Shown: positions 1-10,289, numbered from the stretch's first letter. The stretch: 62,314 bases of DNA from Alteromonas sp. IB21 (GCF_016405965.1 NZ_JAEFCD010000031.1:1-62314), one strand, 5' to 3'. The notes: a model not told the origin generated them from the letters alone. Translations and numbers: made by a program.

Positions 1-24
1 GCGGACTTAGAAAAAGCTGCTTAA
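1..24 (+). CDS. 3' end of an upstream gene (partial)
   Basis: The first bases read Ala-Asp-Leu-Glu-Lys-Ala-Ala-stop in frame 1, which looks like the tail of a protein whose body lies to the left of the window. Only seven residues are visible, so neither the family nor even the coding status can be established. The other two plus-strand frames give less protein-like tails. Confidence 0.3.
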   Translation, partial: ADLEKAA

Positions 25-165
25 CTGGGTTGTGTGAATTTGCTTGACCACGTCATATGCGAAAAACAAACCCATTAATGCGCTGGTGGCACACTGACTG
101 CGTCAAGTGTAAACGCACACGTCTTTATATTGTTTGGGCCATAATTATGTTGGTGGTATATCTTT

Positions 166-861
166 ATGTCTGGCACTAGTGTTGAACCTATTTTTATTAG
201 AGCTGCGTCAAAAAGTAATGGCATTACCAGTTTGGTATTGGGATGTGTTGGGTTAATTGTGTCTGCTTTGTGGTTGGTGTTTTTACCAGACTGGCTTTTT
301 TTAGCAGGCATTTTTTTAACCAGCGCCGCGTTGGTATGTTTGTTGGTAGGCTATTTTAAAATTCGTGAGCCAGACTACAGCTTAGAGATAGCTAAAGACT
401 TCATTACCTACCGTCATCGATTGGGTAGTTGGCGCATACACTGGGATAATCTTCAGCGGGCAGATTGTCCGCGTGTACGTCATGGCCTAGATCACGTTCC
501 CCTTGAAACAGTGGGTTTTAAGCTTAAAAGTTACACCGACTTCCTACACACTATTTCCCCACGGCTTGCCACACATTTATTGATGGAACAGCGTCCGCTG
601 CTGATGCAAAACTCAGATGGAAACTGCGCGTCGGGGAGCTGTTATGAGCAATCAATGTTCGATGATAAGCAGTATGTAATGGAAGATGGCACCGTCATAA
701 AAGGCATTAAAGCAATGCTGGCTCACCGCATGGTAGAGCTGAGGAAGCGACTTGGCTATGACATCTTTATAGCGAGTTCAGAGCTAGACCGAGATGCCAG
801 TGAATTTGCTGCACTTATCGCGCAATGCCAACGTGCACGACAGATAGATGAAGCGCAGTGA
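166..861 (+). CDS. DUF2982 family membrane protein
   Basis: A 231-residue protein that I assign to DUF2982, a family of unknown function found in marine gammaproteobacteria. Residues about 20-65 hold two closely spaced hydrophobic segments (ITSLVLGCVGLIVSALWLVF and a second ending VCLLVGYF). The rest is a soluble domain with a PH-like pattern (SLEIAKDFITYRHRLGSWRIHWDN) and a conserved-looking C-terminal helix. The gene converges with the downstream kinase gene with only 2 bases between stops. It is not in an operon with anything visible. Function unknown; the family assignment rests on recall of the domain pattern. Confidence 0.75.
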   Translation: MSGTSVEPIFIRAASKSNGITSLVLGCVGLIVSALWLVFLPDWLFLAGIFLTSAALVCLLVGYFKIREPDYSLEIAKDFITYRHRLGSWRIHWDNLQRADCPRVRHGLDHVPLETVGFKLKSYTDFLHTISPRLATHLLMEQRPLLMQNSDGNCASGSCYEQSMFDDKQYVMEDGTVIKGIKAMLAHRMVELRKRLGYDIFIASSELDRDASEFAALIAQCQRARQIDEAQ

Positions 862-863
862 GG

Positions 864-3800
864 CTAAATCTGTTTCTTATGTTCACTCTCTTTTATCACT
901 TTCTTAGCTTCTTCGATAAGCGCGGGTAAGTGGTCTCTAACTAATTCGTGTTGACCTAGTTTAAGGGCGCTTTCTGTTTCGTTAGCCAAATGCTGCAACG
1001 TCGGTAAGCCGGTGTAACAGCACGCGCCATGTAGCTTATGCACTTCAGATTTAAGTCCACTATAGTCTTTTAATTCCCAAAGCGTAGTGAGAAGCTCGAT
1101 CGTTTCTGGCAGCAAGTCAACGAAGCTTTGAAGCATTTCTTTTGCCGTATTTTGGTTTTGATTCGCCCGTTTCAGCGCAAGTTGCCAATCAATGGACGGG
1201 AGCACTATCTCTCCTGGCTCGATATCAATACACCACGACTTAATTAAATGAATAAGTTGTTCAATTTCTATGGGTTTAGGCAGATAGTCGTCCATTCCTG
1301 AAGCGAGCAGTCGCTCTTGTTCTTCTTTAAACGCATGAGCGGTAACGGCCACAATTGGTGTGCCCATGTTCAATGGTGATTTACGGATTTCTCGGGTTGC
1401 TTGTAAGCCGTCCATACCCGGCATCTGCACATCCATTAGGATTAAATCAAATTCTTGGGTTTGGCATTGATTAACAGCATCTTGACCACTGATCGTCGTC
1501 GCCAAGTTGACGGGAGATTGGTCAAGCCAGGTATGTAATAGCTTAAGATTCATTTCCATATCATCAACCGCTAACACTTTGGCTTTTGGCAGGCTTGCTA
1601 TTTTTTCGTGCATTGCATTTTTAACAGGCCTCATTTGATTGTGCACCAAGCTGTCGAGCTTGGTGAGTGTCATCGGCATACGTATTTGAGAATGGAAATG
1701 CTGGGATAAACTCGGATACTGCGCAAATGGCTCTGGGCCTGAATACCAGAGAATACGTTTTTTCGCCGGAAACTGTACGAATTGACCAAGAAACGTGTCT
1801 CGCTCTGCCATTTTACTCACAGGTACAGTCGCCATAAAGAAATCAACCTGTTCCGTAAGCGTGGCGAGGTACGCTAATGATTCTACAGACGTAACGGTCG
1901 CGCCAAGTGTCGCTATGATTTTTGCGCTCGAGCGTCGGGTTGTTGGAACCGGATCAAAGATAACCACTTTCTTGTCTGTCCATTCGTCAGAAGGGGAAAG
2001 TGAAAACTTTTGGCTTAACTGGTTCATCCTTAATGCCACCTTAAAGGTTGAGCCCTGGCCAAGGATACTTTTAAGCGATAAGTCGCCATTCATGAGTCTC
2101 ACCAACTCACGGCTAATAACGAGTCCTAACCCTGTTCCTTGATAGTTGCGGTTGAGCGCATCATCGACCTGAGAAAATGCATTAAATAGTTTTTTCCTGT
2201 CATGTCGACTAATACCGATACCCGTATCTTCTACCGTAATATTAACCTCGTGAATACCGTGAGATAGGGAGCGCCCACTCACTGAAAGCGTGATGGTGCC
2301 GCTGGATGTGAATTTCAAAGCATTGCTGAGAAGATTGTTAAGCACTTGCTTTATGCGAAACACATCGCCGATTAACTTTTCAGGCAGGGGGTTTAAATCG
2401 AAAACGAATTCTATACGTTTACTGTGGGACGATTTAGCCATTATAGTAACCATTTCTTCCAGCAGTTTGTTGGGCGAGAAGGGCTGATTATTTATTTGTA
2501 GCTTACCCGCTTCAATCTTCGAAAAGTCCAGTATGTCGTTAACAATGGTCAGCAGGTTATCAGCCGCTGTATTGACAATTCTTACTTGCTCTTGCTGATC
2601 ACTTGGCAGTGAAGCGTTATCTAGTTCTCGACTAAAACCTAAAATAGCGTTGAGCGGAGTTCGAATTTCATGGCTCATGTTTGCAAGAAACTGTGATTTC
2701 ACGTTACTCGCTTTAATGGCATCTTTTCTGGCGATATCTAAACGTGCGTTTTGCTCTTCAATCAGTTCAACGTTATTGCGCAAGTCATTCGTCGCTTGTT
2801 CAACTTCGCTTTCAAGCTGTCTTCTGCTTTTCTCCATAAGCGCAAACGAGAACAATCCAGCTTCAAGAAAGACGCCTACCTGGAAACAATATGTGGTGAA
2901 ATCATTGGTTGGCAATATACCGACCAAGCTAAGCATGCCAATTATTGCGCCGCTAGCCAGCATGCCCCATGCAAAAATAAAGTAGCGCGCGGGCTTAAAC
3001 TTGTTGATGAAGGCTTCAAAACCCGCGTAAATATAGCTCAATATAGCAACTAGCCCCAGCCCATAAACCACATTGTTCTTCCATATTGATGGCAAGACAT
3101 CAACAAAACAGATAAAGCCAATTAACCCTTGGCCAATCATGAGCAATTTAATAATGGGATGGGCGGTAGGCGAATTTTTCTTGGTCTCTAAAAACATGAT
3201 AGTAAAGAGGCCCGAGCTAAGACCAATAATCACAAAAATAAGCTCTGAGTGACCCACTATCCAGGAGGGAATACCCTCGCTGAACACGAGTTGTGTATGA
3301 CCGCCCCATACAAACTGCCATAAAATAACCGCAAAAATATAGCCGACATAGGCGAGAAGGCTTTTTTCTCTTACCCCAAAAAACAGCACTAAATTATAAA
3401 TAGCGAGAATAAGTAAGCCGCCGTAAAAGAGACCCCATAATAGGCTATCGATTTGATAAGAAAGGTCGTGAATGGGCTCAGCTTCAATGCGAAGAGGGGC
3501 AATGAGACTGGATGACTGACTTTCTATGCGTACGTACAGATCAACGGGCTCGCTGCTTTGAAGTTCAGCGCGAAAGGTAGGCACACGAAACCGTTGCTCT
3601 TTTTGTGCTTTCCCTTGATGACTTTGCGCTAACACCTTGCCGTTTTGCACTAAGTAAAAATCGACGTTATCAAGCTGACTAAAATTTATAGAAAATACCC
3701 AATTCTTTTCGTTAGATACATTAGCGACACGGGTGAGGAGCCACATACCGTTATTGCGAAAACCAAAATTCGGATTGTGATGAGGATGCATGAGAAAGTC

Positions 3801-3989
3801 ATTTCGCCTTCTTGATACATCACTGATAGTCAATTGATAATCGGTTTCAAATAGATAGAACAGGGAATCAGATAGATCTAGCGTACTGTTTTCATCGAAA
3901 AGCTGTTCGATATGCTGTGCTTGAGCATTTGAACCGAGGCAGCTACCTAAGAGGAGAAATAGGAAAAAGAACACGCGAAAGATAGCCAT
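864..3989 (-). CDS. BarA/GacS-type hybrid sensor histidine kinase with 7TMR-DISM input
   Basis: A 1041-residue phosphorelay kinase. In order: signal peptide (1-24), a periplasmic 7TMR-DISMED2-like beta domain (about 28-170), seven membrane segments of 7TMR-DISM type (about 183-385), a coiled coil (385-430), HisKA with phospho-acceptor H440 (MSHEIRTPLNA), HATPase with N box around N551-N555 and the G boxes DTGIGIS and GTGLGL, a receiver-like segment lacking the phospho-Asp (about 673-790), a full receiver with D853 (LMDVQMPGMDG), and an HPt domain with likely H984 (VHKLHGACCYTG). From the HisKA to the HPt the plan and motifs match BarA, including the degenerate first receiver and the VHKLHG-C signature, so a GacA/UvrY-type partner is likely elsewhere. 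The input module is not the HAMP-type one of E. coli BarA. It could be the true BarA of this organism or a paralogue. Confidence 0.88.
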   Translation of the reverse strand: MAIFRVFFFLFLLLGSCLGSNAQAQHIEQLFDENSTLDLSDSLFYLFETDYQLTISDVSRRRNDFLMHPHHNPNFGFRNNGMWLLTRVANVSNEKNWVFSINFSQLDNVDFYLVQNGKVLAQSHQGKAQKEQRFRVPTFRAELQSSEPVDLYVRIESQSSSLIAPLRIEAEPIHDLSYQIDSLLWGLFYGGLLILAIYNLVLFFGVREKSLLAYVGYIFAVILWQFVWGGHTQLVFSEGIPSWIVGHSELIFVIIGLSSGLFTIMFLETKKNSPTAHPIIKLLMIGQGLIGFICFVDVLPSIWKNNVVYGLGLVAILSYIYAGFEAFINKFKPARYFIFAWGMLASGAIIGMLSLVGILPTNDFTTYCFQVGVFLEAGLFSFALMEKSRRQLESEVEQATNDLRNNVELIEEQNARLDIARKDAIKASNVKSQFLANMSHEIRTPLNAILGFSRELDNASLPSDQQEQVRIVNTAADNLLTIVNDILDFSKIEAGKLQINNQPFSPNKLLEEMVTIMAKSSHSKRIEFVFDLNPLPEKLIGDVFRIKQVLNNLLSNALKFTSSGTITLSVSGRSLSHGIHEVNITVEDTGIGISRHDRKKLFNAFSQVDDALNRNYQGTGLGLVISRELVRLMNGDLSLKSILGQGSTFKVALRMNQLSQKFSLSPSDEWTDKKVVIFDPVPTTRRSSAKIIATLGATVTSVESLAYLATLTEQVDFFMATVPVSKMAERDTFLGQFVQFPAKKRILWYSGPEPFAQYPSLSQHFHSQIRMPMTLTKLDSLVHNQMRPVKNAMHEKIASLPKAKVLAVDDMEMNLKLLHTWLDQSPVNLATTISGQDAVNQCQTQEFDLILMDVQMPGMDGLQATREIRKSPLNMGTPIVAVTAHAFKEEQERLLASGMDDYLPKPIEIEQLIHLIKSWCIDIEPGEIVLPSIDWQLALKRANQNQNTAKEMLQSFVDLLPETIELLTTLWELKDYSGLKSEVHKLHGACCYTGLPTLQHLANETESALKLGQHELVRDHLPALIEEAKKVIKESEHKKQI

Positions 3990-4295
3990 ATTTATCTGTA
4001 CTTTTTATTGTTTAGGTAAGGTCTATTGTTTTAATCGCAACTGAATAATATGTGGTAGTACTCAATCAGCCCTATTTAACCACTCTCTTCGAAGAATAAC
4101 AAAACAAACACTTAAGGCGTTAAATACTCAACAAACAAACCACAATGTTTTTCAAAGATTGCACACAATTGCGGTTTCCCCCACAATAGCTTCTAATGTT
4201 CACGTGCTTCCTTTAAGTCGTGCGCTAATAATCGACAAACGACTGCCGTACTATCACGAGCGAATTGGTATTAATAACAAAACGAAAAAATTATC
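3990..4295. promoter_or_regulatory. Divergent intergenic region, hybrid kinase / parC
   Basis: A 306-base AT-rich spacer that must hold the promoters of the kinase gene (minus) and parC (plus). I find no convincing pair of -35/-10 boxes, no strong Shine-Dalgarno before parC (the 20 bases before its ATG are A-rich), and no clear operator palindrome. Confidence 0.4.
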
Positions 4296-6581
4296 ATGAG
4301 TGACGAGATCATTATTAATCGCGATGGGGTAGAGCAACTTCCTCTTCGACGCTTCACCGAAGACGCTTATCTTAACTATTCCATGTACGTCATCATGGAC
4401 CGTGCATTGCCGCACATTTCTGACGGCTTGAAGCCTGTTCAGCGTCGTATTATCTATGCGATGTCTGACTTAGGACTAAGCGCCAACGCCAAATATAAGA
4501 AGTCAGCCAGAACAGTAGGTGACGTTTTAGGTAAGTTTCATCCTCACGGCGACTCAGCGTGTTATGAAGCAATGGTACTCATGGCGCAACCGTTTTCTTA
4601 CCGCTATCCGCTGGTTGACGGTCAAGGAAACTGGGGGGCGCCAGACGACCCTAAGTCGTTTGCTGCCATGCGTTATACTGAAGCCAAGCTTTCTCGTTTC
4701 GCGGAAGTTTTGTTGAACGAACTAGGCCAAGGTACGGTCGACTGGGTACCTAATTTTGACGGTACGTTAGAAGAGCCAAGCGTTTTGCCTGCTCGCCTTC
4801 CTCACATATTGTTAAATGGGGTTACAGGCATCGCCGTAGGTATGGCTACTGATATTCCGCCTCACAATGTAAGAGAGTTGGCCAATGCATGCGCCATGCT
4901 ATTGGATAACAGTAAAGCCGAACTTAGCGATGTCTTAGCGCATGTGAATGGGCCAGATTATCCGACTGAAGCAGAAATTATTACGCCAAAGTCTGATATT
5001 CAAAAGCTGTACGAGACGGGGCGTGGCTCGATCAAAATGCGTGCGGTATATACAGAAGAAAATGGTGATGTAGTGATCACTGCTCTGCCACACCAAGCCT
5101 CTGGCGCAAAGATTCTAGAACAGATTGCTGCGCAAATGCAGGCAAAAAAACTGCCGATGGTAAGCGACCTTCGTGATGAGTCTGACCATGAAAATCCAAC
5201 ACGCTTAATCATCACTCCGCGCTCAAATCGCATTGATGTTACGCAGTTGATGCAGCATTTGTTTGCTACCACTGACCTTGAGAAAAATTATCGCGTTAAC
5301 TTGAACATGATAGGTCTAGACGGCCGTCCTCAGGTTAAAGACCTGCGCACTATTTTATCTGAGTGGTTGCAGTATCGAAAAGATACGGTAACTCGACGAT
5401 TGCAATATCGACTCGATAAAGTACTGGCGCGCCTTCATATTCTTGAAGGTTTGCTCATCGCATTTTTAAACATTGATGAAGTTATCGAAATAATTCGAAC
5501 TTACGATAAACCCAAACCGGAGTTGATGTCGAGATTCGGGCTGAGCGATAAGCAAGCAGAAGCGATTTTAGAATTAAAGCTAAGGCATTTAGCTAAGCTA
5601 GAAGAAATGAAGATTAAGGGCGAGCAGGATGAGCTTGCCGAGGAACGGGATAAACTTCAGCAGTTATTAGGGTCAGACCGTCGCCTTAAAACACTCATCA
5701 AAAAAGAAATCCTTTCGGATGCTGAAAAGTATGGCGATGACAGGCGTTCACCTATCGTTGAACGTGGTGAGGCGAAAGCACTGTCAGAAAAAGAATTAGT
5801 TCCCGCTGAATCAGTGACAGTAGTGCTTTCAGAAAAAGGCTGGGCACGGTGTGCTAAAGGTCACGATATAGATGCAGAAGGCCTGAGCTATAAGGCGGGT
5901 GACGGCTATTTATCAAGTGCAGAAGGAAGGAGTAATCAGCCCGCGGTCTTTATGGATAGCTCTGGGCGCACTTTTTCTTGTGATGCTCACGGTCTCCCCT
6001 CTGCAAGAAGTCAGGGCGAGCCGTTAACAGGGCGTTTTAGTATTGTTGGAGGTGAATCGTTCCAGCATGTCATCATGGCACACGACGAGAGTAAGTTCTT
6101 AGTTGGCTCTGACGCAGGCTATGGCTTTGTGGGTACGTTTAAAGACATGGTGAGTAAGAATAAAGCCGGTAAAGCCTACTTGTCTCTACCCACTGCGGCG
6201 AAAGTAATGAAGCCAATGCCTGTTACTAACCCTGACTCAGATTGGTGCTTAAGCATTTCTAACGAAGGACGTATGTTGATGTTCCCGTTACGCGACCTGC
6301 CAAGCTTGGGCAAAGGTAAGGGAAATAAGCTAATCAATATACCCTCGGCTAAATCCCAGTCCCGTGAGGAGTATGTGAAAGTGCTCGCCGTTGTTCCTGA
6401 TGGCGCCGCCATCAAGGTTGGTGCGGGAAAACGTAATATGACACTCAGCGCGGCTGACTTGACGCATTATCACGGTGAGAGAGGCCGGCGAGGTAATAAG
6501 CTGCCACGAGGGCTCCAACGGGTTGATTCTGTTGAAGTGGTGCTGCCAAATAAGGATGAGACACCCGAAGATTTGTCATAA
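4296..6581 (+). CDS. parC: DNA topoisomerase IV subunit A
   Basis: A 761-residue ParC. It forms the breakage-reunion core of topoisomerase IV, which decatenates daughter chromosomes together with ParE. Visible landmarks are the N-terminal [22 protein letters not shown] block, the catalytic tyrosine Y127 in [10 protein letters not shown], and C-terminal beta-pinwheel blades from about residue 500. The length is close to E. coli ParC (752). The quinolone-resistance region reads [13 protein letters not shown], so the positions equivalent to E. coli Ser80 and Glu84 (here S87 and E91) are unmutated. parE is not adjacent. The start was chosen by family alignment; its ribosome site is weak. Confidence 0.98.
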   Translation: MSDEIIINRDGVEQLPLRRFTEDAYLNYSMYVIMDRALPHISDGLKPVQRRIIYAMSDLGLSANAKYKKSARTVGDVLGKFHPHGDSACYEAMVLMAQPFSYRYPLVDGQGNWGAPDDPKSFAAMRYTEAKLSRFAEVLLNELGQGTVDWVPNFDGTLEEPSVLPARLPHILLNGVTGIAVGMATDIPPHNVRELANACAMLLDNSKAELSDVLAHVNGPDYPTEAEIITPKSDIQKLYETGRGSIKMRAVYTEENGDVVITALPHQASGAKILEQIAAQMQAKKLPMVSDLRDESDHENPTRLIITPRSNRIDVTQLMQHLFATTDLEKNYRVNLNMIGLDGRPQVKDLRTILSEWLQYRKDTVTRRLQYRLDKVLARLHILEGLLIAFLNIDEVIEIIRTYDKPKPELMSRFGLSDKQAEAILELKLRHLAKLEEMKIKGEQDELAEERDKLQQLLGSDRRLKTLIKKEILSDAEKYGDDRRSPIVERGEAKALSEKELVPAESVTVVLSEKGWARCAKGHDIDAEGLSYKAGDGYLSSAEGRSNQPAVFMDSSGRTFSCDAHGLPSARSQGEPLTGRFSIVGGESFQHVIMAHDESKFLVGSDAGYGFVGTFKDMVSKNKAGKAYLSLPTAAKVMKPMPVTNPDSDWCLSISNEGRMLMFPLRDLPSLGKGKGNKLINIPSAKSQSREEYVKVLAVVPDGAAIKVGAGKRNMTLSAADLTHYHGERGRRGNKLPRGLQRVDSVEVVLPNKDETPEDLS

Positions 6582-6644
6582 AGTTTAGTTTGTTCTTACG
6601 CCTAGTTGAACTAGACTCACTATAGGATTTGTTGAGGATTTTTT

Positions 6645-7181
6645 ATGCTAGGAATAGTTTTCACGTCGTTAATCGATATGCTTGAGGAAAAAGTGTCTCC
6701 TGATTTCGCAGACGACGTCATCATGGAAGCTGAATTAGAAAATGACGGTGCTTATACCGCTGTCGGATATTATCCATTTGAACAGATGGAGCGTATGGTC
6801 GGCGTACTGGTAGAAAAAACGGGTAAGTCGGCCAACGAATTATTATACGACTTTGGCCATTACCTGTTCGGAAAGCTTGGTGCTGTGCATGGAGATGTGC
6901 TTGCAAACACCACTGACATACTGCAAATGCTAGAGCATCTAGACGGTGATATTCACGTCCAGGTGAAAAAGCTTTATCCCGATGCAGACCTGCCGCGATT
7001 TAAAGTGCTCTCACGCACAGACACGACTATGCGCTTACAGTATTACTCCGAAAGAGAGCTATATCCGCTAGCTGAAGGCTTGATGGACGCGGCAGCAGAG
7101 TATTATAACTGCAAGTTAGAAAGAGAAACCCGCCAGCTCGATATTCCTCACACCTACGAGTTTAGTATCTCTATCGTTTAG
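6645..7181 (+). CDS. H-NOX heme nitric-oxide/oxygen binding sensor
   Basis: A 178-residue stand-alone H-NOX (HNOB) protein. The N-terminus MLGIVFTSLIDMLEEK, the proximal heme ligand H104 in DIHVQVKKLYPDADLPRF and the heme-propionate motif Y133-x-S135-x-R137 are all present, and the length is typical. H-NOX proteins bind NO (facultative anaerobe type) at ferrous heme and pass the signal to a partner. Here the partner is very probably the GGDEF/EAL protein, whose start lies 11 bases after this stop. Shine-Dalgarno GAGG lies 7 bases before the ATG. No distal tyrosine was verified, so O2 versus NO selectivity is not settled from sequence alone. Confidence 0.95.
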   Translation: MLGIVFTSLIDMLEEKVSPDFADDVIMEAELENDGAYTAVGYYPFEQMERMVGVLVEKTGKSANELLYDFGHYLFGKLGAVHGDVLANTTDILQMLEHLDGDIHVQVKKLYPDADLPRFKVLSRTDTTMRLQYYSERELYPLAEGLMDAAAEYYNCKLERETRQLDIPHTYEFSISIV

Positions 7182-7192
7182 CTGGAGGCGTA

Positions 7193-9361
7193 ATGGCGCA
7201 TGACACTTCGCACGACTCTGTTAAGCAGAAAGACCGCACTGAAATTCTAGAACGGCGTTTAAAGCGTGAACGCCATTCTAGAGAACAGGCGGAGCAGCTA
7301 TTACGAGAAAAAACCCAAAGCCTCTATGTGGCACTCAAAGAAAGCCAAGCTGTTCAAAAGGATTTAGAGCTCGCGCTGTGGGCGTCTCAAGAATCGTTCT
7401 GGAGCTGGAAAGCTCATACCGACATAATGGAAATTCGTTCCTTCTCACTGCACAGTGAGAGTGAGTCAACGTGGTCTGGAACTTTAATTCACATGATGGA
7501 GCGCGTGCATGAAGATGACCTCGACGGTCTTCAATTTCACTGGAGCATGGCGCTACATGGAAACCGCGGTCGCATCGAATTTTCATTCCGATTAAAGCTA
7601 GAACGGGAATATCAGTGGGTGCGGTTGAGGGGGCGTGTGCTAAAACGCGGTCAGTCTAGTGAAGCCCTGCATATTGTCGGGACCACTAGAGATATCACCT
7701 CTCAGCGTCAGGCTGAACAATCCTTTCATCTGATGGCGTCGGCCTTTGCCAGCTCAAGAGAGCCTATGCTCGTCCTATCGCCTGAACTTGTTATCACAGA
7801 GTGCAACGACGCGTTCATTCAATTAATGGGCGCGTCGGTGAAAGAGCAGTGCATTGGGATGGACTTCAATCGGATATTCATTTCCGAGAAAGTGAATAAA
7901 GAATTACTCACGTTAAATAAACAAGTACGCTTTGAATCTTCAATAAAAGCGCAAACTGAAAAAGTAAAGAACGTCGATGTTTCCATCGCGTTATTTGAAA
8001 CCTATCAGCATACGTCATCTTATTTGATCGCTACAATGCGCGATATTACCGATAGGAAGCGCAATGAGGTGAAGCTACGTCAGCTGGCGCTTAATGATGA
8101 ATTGACCGGCCTAGCAAATAGAAATTCCTTACGAGAGTCTATTTCAACGCTGGTTGAGAATAAGCAGCAATTTGTATTGGCTTTTATCGACTTAGATGGT
8201 TTCAAAGCCATTAACGACACTGCTGGACACGAACAAGGGGATATAGAGCTCAAACGTGTCGGCGTATTACTGAGGGAGTTATTTGAGCCTATTGGCGATG
8301 TCGGCCGGTGGGGAGGCGATGAGTTTATTGCAGTGCTGCCCGGGCAATCAGTGAATGACGTGGCAGATAAATCTACTCTGCTTATTCAGACAATTGAAGA
8401 AAACGTTATACGTACAAAGTCTTCACAGTTAAGACTTTCAGCGAGCATAGGTATTGCTGACTTCCCTGAACACGGCGACGGTATAGAAAGCTTAATACAG
8501 TGCGCAGATGCCGCCATGTATCGGGCCAAAGAGCTTGGTAAAGGGCGGGCATTTATTTACGAAATGGGGTTGTATGAAAGTATGACCCGACAAGTGAGTA
8601 TGGTGAATGATTTGCGTAGGACCGTAGAAAATCACCTGTTAGATTTCTATATTCAGGGAAAATATGATCTGCGAGGACAGTTAAAGGGTGGGGAAGTACT
8701 ATGTAGGTGGATATCGGGTCTACATGGTGTAGTTTCGCCCGCCATTTTTATACCCATTGCTGAAGAGTACAAACTAGATAGCGCAATAGGCTTGCAAGCG
8801 ATAGAAGCGGCCTGCGACTACATCTCTATTATGGAATCTCAGCAAGGTGACGCCATTCCGCTTTCGGTCAATATTAGTGCGACTCAGATGCTCGACCCGC
8901 TCTTTCCAGAACAAGCGGCGTCTATTTGTGACAACAATCACGTGTCTCCCGAATATATTGAGCTGGAGCTCACGGAGTCGATATTCGTGAAAGATGAAAA
9001 AGCAGCACTTAGAGCATTAAACCGTTTACGTGATTACGGCTTCAGGCTTTCCCTAGATGATTTTGGCAGCGGCTTTTCTTCGCTTAGCTATTTGCGAATC
9101 TTTCAGTTTGAAGTGGTCAAAGTGGACAAAAGCTTGGTACAAGGTATCCATCAAGACAGTAAAGCAAATGCCCTATTCATGGGGTTAGTAGCTATGCTGA
9201 GAAGCCTCAAGATAGACATAGTAGCAGAGGGAATAGAACTGGAATCCTACCTTCCTTTCATGGAGCAAGCCGAAATCCAACTGATGCAGGGGTTCTACTT
9301 TGATAAACCTATGCCTTATGACCAGTTTTTAGCAAGGCATACCACTGAGCCAAGCCGATAA
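7193..9361 (+). CDS. H-NOX-associated PAS/GGDEF/EAL cyclic-di-GMP enzyme
   Basis: A 722-residue cytoplasmic protein: coiled coil (about 13-60), two PAS-like domains (about 60-170 with a PAC tail, and 175-290), GGDEF domain with an intact GGDEF at 374-378, and an EAL-type domain (about 478-720). The phosphodiesterase motif reads E501-V-L rather than EAL, but the metal and catalytic residues N560, E592, D622-D623, K643, E679 and Q699 are kept, so activity is plausible. No RxxD product-inhibition site is seen before GGDEF. There is no membrane segment. Being second in an operon behind H-NOX (GGAGG ribosome site in the 11-base gap), it probably converts NO sensing into c-di-GMP changes, as in the Shewanella and Legionella H-NOX pairs. 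Confidence 0.93.
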   Translation: MAHDTSHDSVKQKDRTEILERRLKRERHSREQAEQLLREKTQSLYVALKESQAVQKDLELALWASQESFWSWKAHTDIMEIRSFSLHSESESTWSGTLIHMMERVHEDDLDGLQFHWSMALHGNRGRIEFSFRLKLEREYQWVRLRGRVLKRGQSSEALHIVGTTRDITSQRQAEQSFHLMASAFASSREPMLVLSPELVITECNDAFIQLMGASVKEQCIGMDFNRIFISEKVNKELLTLNKQVRFESSIKAQTEKVKNVDVSIALFETYQHTSSYLIATMRDITDRKRNEVKLRQLALNDELTGLANRNSLRESISTLVENKQQFVLAFIDLDGFKAINDTAGHEQGDIELKRVGVLLRELFEPIGDVGRWGGDEFIAVLPGQSVNDVADKSTLLIQTIEENVIRTKSSQLRLSASIGIADFPEHGDGIESLIQCADAAMYRAKELGKGRAFIYEMGLYESMTRQVSMVNDLRRTVENHLLDFYIQGKYDLRGQLKGGEVLCRWISGLHGVVSPAIFIPIAEEYKLDSAIGLQAIEAACDYISIMESQQGDAIPLSVNISATQMLDPLFPEQAASICDNNHVSPEYIELELTESIFVKDEKAALRALNRLRDYGFRLSLDDFGSGFSSLSYLRIFQFEVVKVDKSLVQGIHQDSKANALFMGLVAMLRSLKIDIVAEGIELESYLPFMEQAEIQLMQGFYFDKPMPYDQFLARHTTEPSR

Positions 9362-9437
9362 CGGCGCGTAAACGTGCGTTGATAGCACGATCTTCGTGGT
9401 ACAGGCATGAAAGCAATCATTTCGCGTGGTACAACAT

Positions 9438-9465
9438 AAAAAAAGCCCAGTGAAGGGCTTTTTTT
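9438..9465. terminator. Bidirectional intrinsic terminator
   Basis: A run of A, then GCCC, a short loop and GGGC followed by seven T. It lies between the convergent GGDEF/EAL gene (plus) and DUF1338 gene (minus), and has a T tract on both strands. Confidence 0.88.
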
Positions 9466-9482
9466 ACATCTAGGTATTTCGG

Positions 9483-10289
9483 CTATTTAGCATTTGTGCT
9501 TTCAAAAATTTTGTCAGCCGATGCGGCGACAAAACCCGTGTAAAGCTTTCCATCAGGCATTTCATAGCGTTGTGCAAACTCATAAAAGCAGCTTGGGATC
9601 GATAATGTTTCGTCGCTAAATGCCACGTCGGCACGATCCGCCATGGTTGACGATTGGGCTAAGAATACATCTGGCCCGCCTTTAATCTCGCCACCTGAAG
9701 TGTTAAGCACAAAGCCAGCTTCTTTTAGCAGCATATTTACGTCAGCAAGTTCGACGGTACGGCTCAAGTGATTTACACTTACGGTAAAGTGATTCGCGCG
9801 AAAGCCCCACGCTGCCATCCACGCTGCGTATTCGGATTCATTGAGTAACGTGTCGTATTCCGACTTAGAAACGTCCCAATGCTTACCCGAATATAAGAAG
9901 TTATCTGCGTCTACTACAGACTCAGGCATTTGGTCTACCAGCTTTTTGATGATGCCTTGGGCGGTGTCTGAAAGCTCGTTTACGCGAAGCTCGCTAATGA
10001 ACACTTTTGGCTTAGTATCATCTGGATGTTCAAAGTGTTTTGCCGTCAGTTTTTTCGCTTCAAAGTCATAGTCGCCTTTAGCTTCATAACCAAGTGCTAA
10101 GAAGTGTGCGGCTAGTTTGTCTAAGCGGGTTTTATCAAGAGCAAAAGTTCGAAAAGCTACATGGTCGTTAACGATGTCGTTGGTGTTTTCTTCACCTGCA
10201 AGTAGCGCATGTATTTTATGCGCAGAGGGGGTGATGGTCACGTAATCGTCCCACATGTTGCTAAACAACGTATCAATGTTGCTATGCAT
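9483..10289 (-). CDS. DUF1338 protein, HglS-like 2-oxoadipate dioxygenase/decarboxylase family (short form)
   Basis: A 268-residue member of DUF1338, the family of YdcJ and HglS. HglS is an Fe(II) enzyme that turns 2-oxoadipate into D-2-hydroxyglutarate in lysine catabolism. The candidate metal residues are present: H43 with R47 in NDHVAFRTF, H167 in FRANHFTVSVN, and E237 in CFYEFAQRYE. The protein is much shorter than HglS/YdcJ (about 450-460), which marks a distinct short subfamily. It lies about 135 bases downstream of astD on the same strand, suggesting a link to arginine or keto-acid degradation. Substrate unknown. Confidence 0.82.
   Translation of the reverse strand: MHSNIDTLFSNMWDDYVTITPSAHKIHALLAGEENTNDIVNDHVAFRTFALDKTRLDKLAAHFLALGYEAKGDYDFEAKKLTAKHFEHPDDTKPKVFISELRVNELSDTAQGIIKKLVDQMPESVVDADNFLYSGKHWDVSKSEYDTLLNESEYAAWMAAWGFRANHFTVSVNHLSRTVELADVNMLLKEAGFVLNTSGGEIKGGPDVFLAQSSTMADRADVAFSDETLSIPSCFYEFAQRYEMPDGKLYTGFVAASADKIFESTNAK

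Noticed and set aside
4296..6581. Possible quinolone-resistance changes in parC
   Set aside because: The determining region carries the unmodified Ser and Glu residues.
6614..6627. GACTCACTATAGGA, nearly the 3' half of a phage T7 promoter, just upstream of the H-NOX gene
   Set aside because: The upstream half (TAATAC) is missing, there is no phage-type polymerase gene in the window, and it does not fit a sigma-70 promoter spacing. Probably chance.
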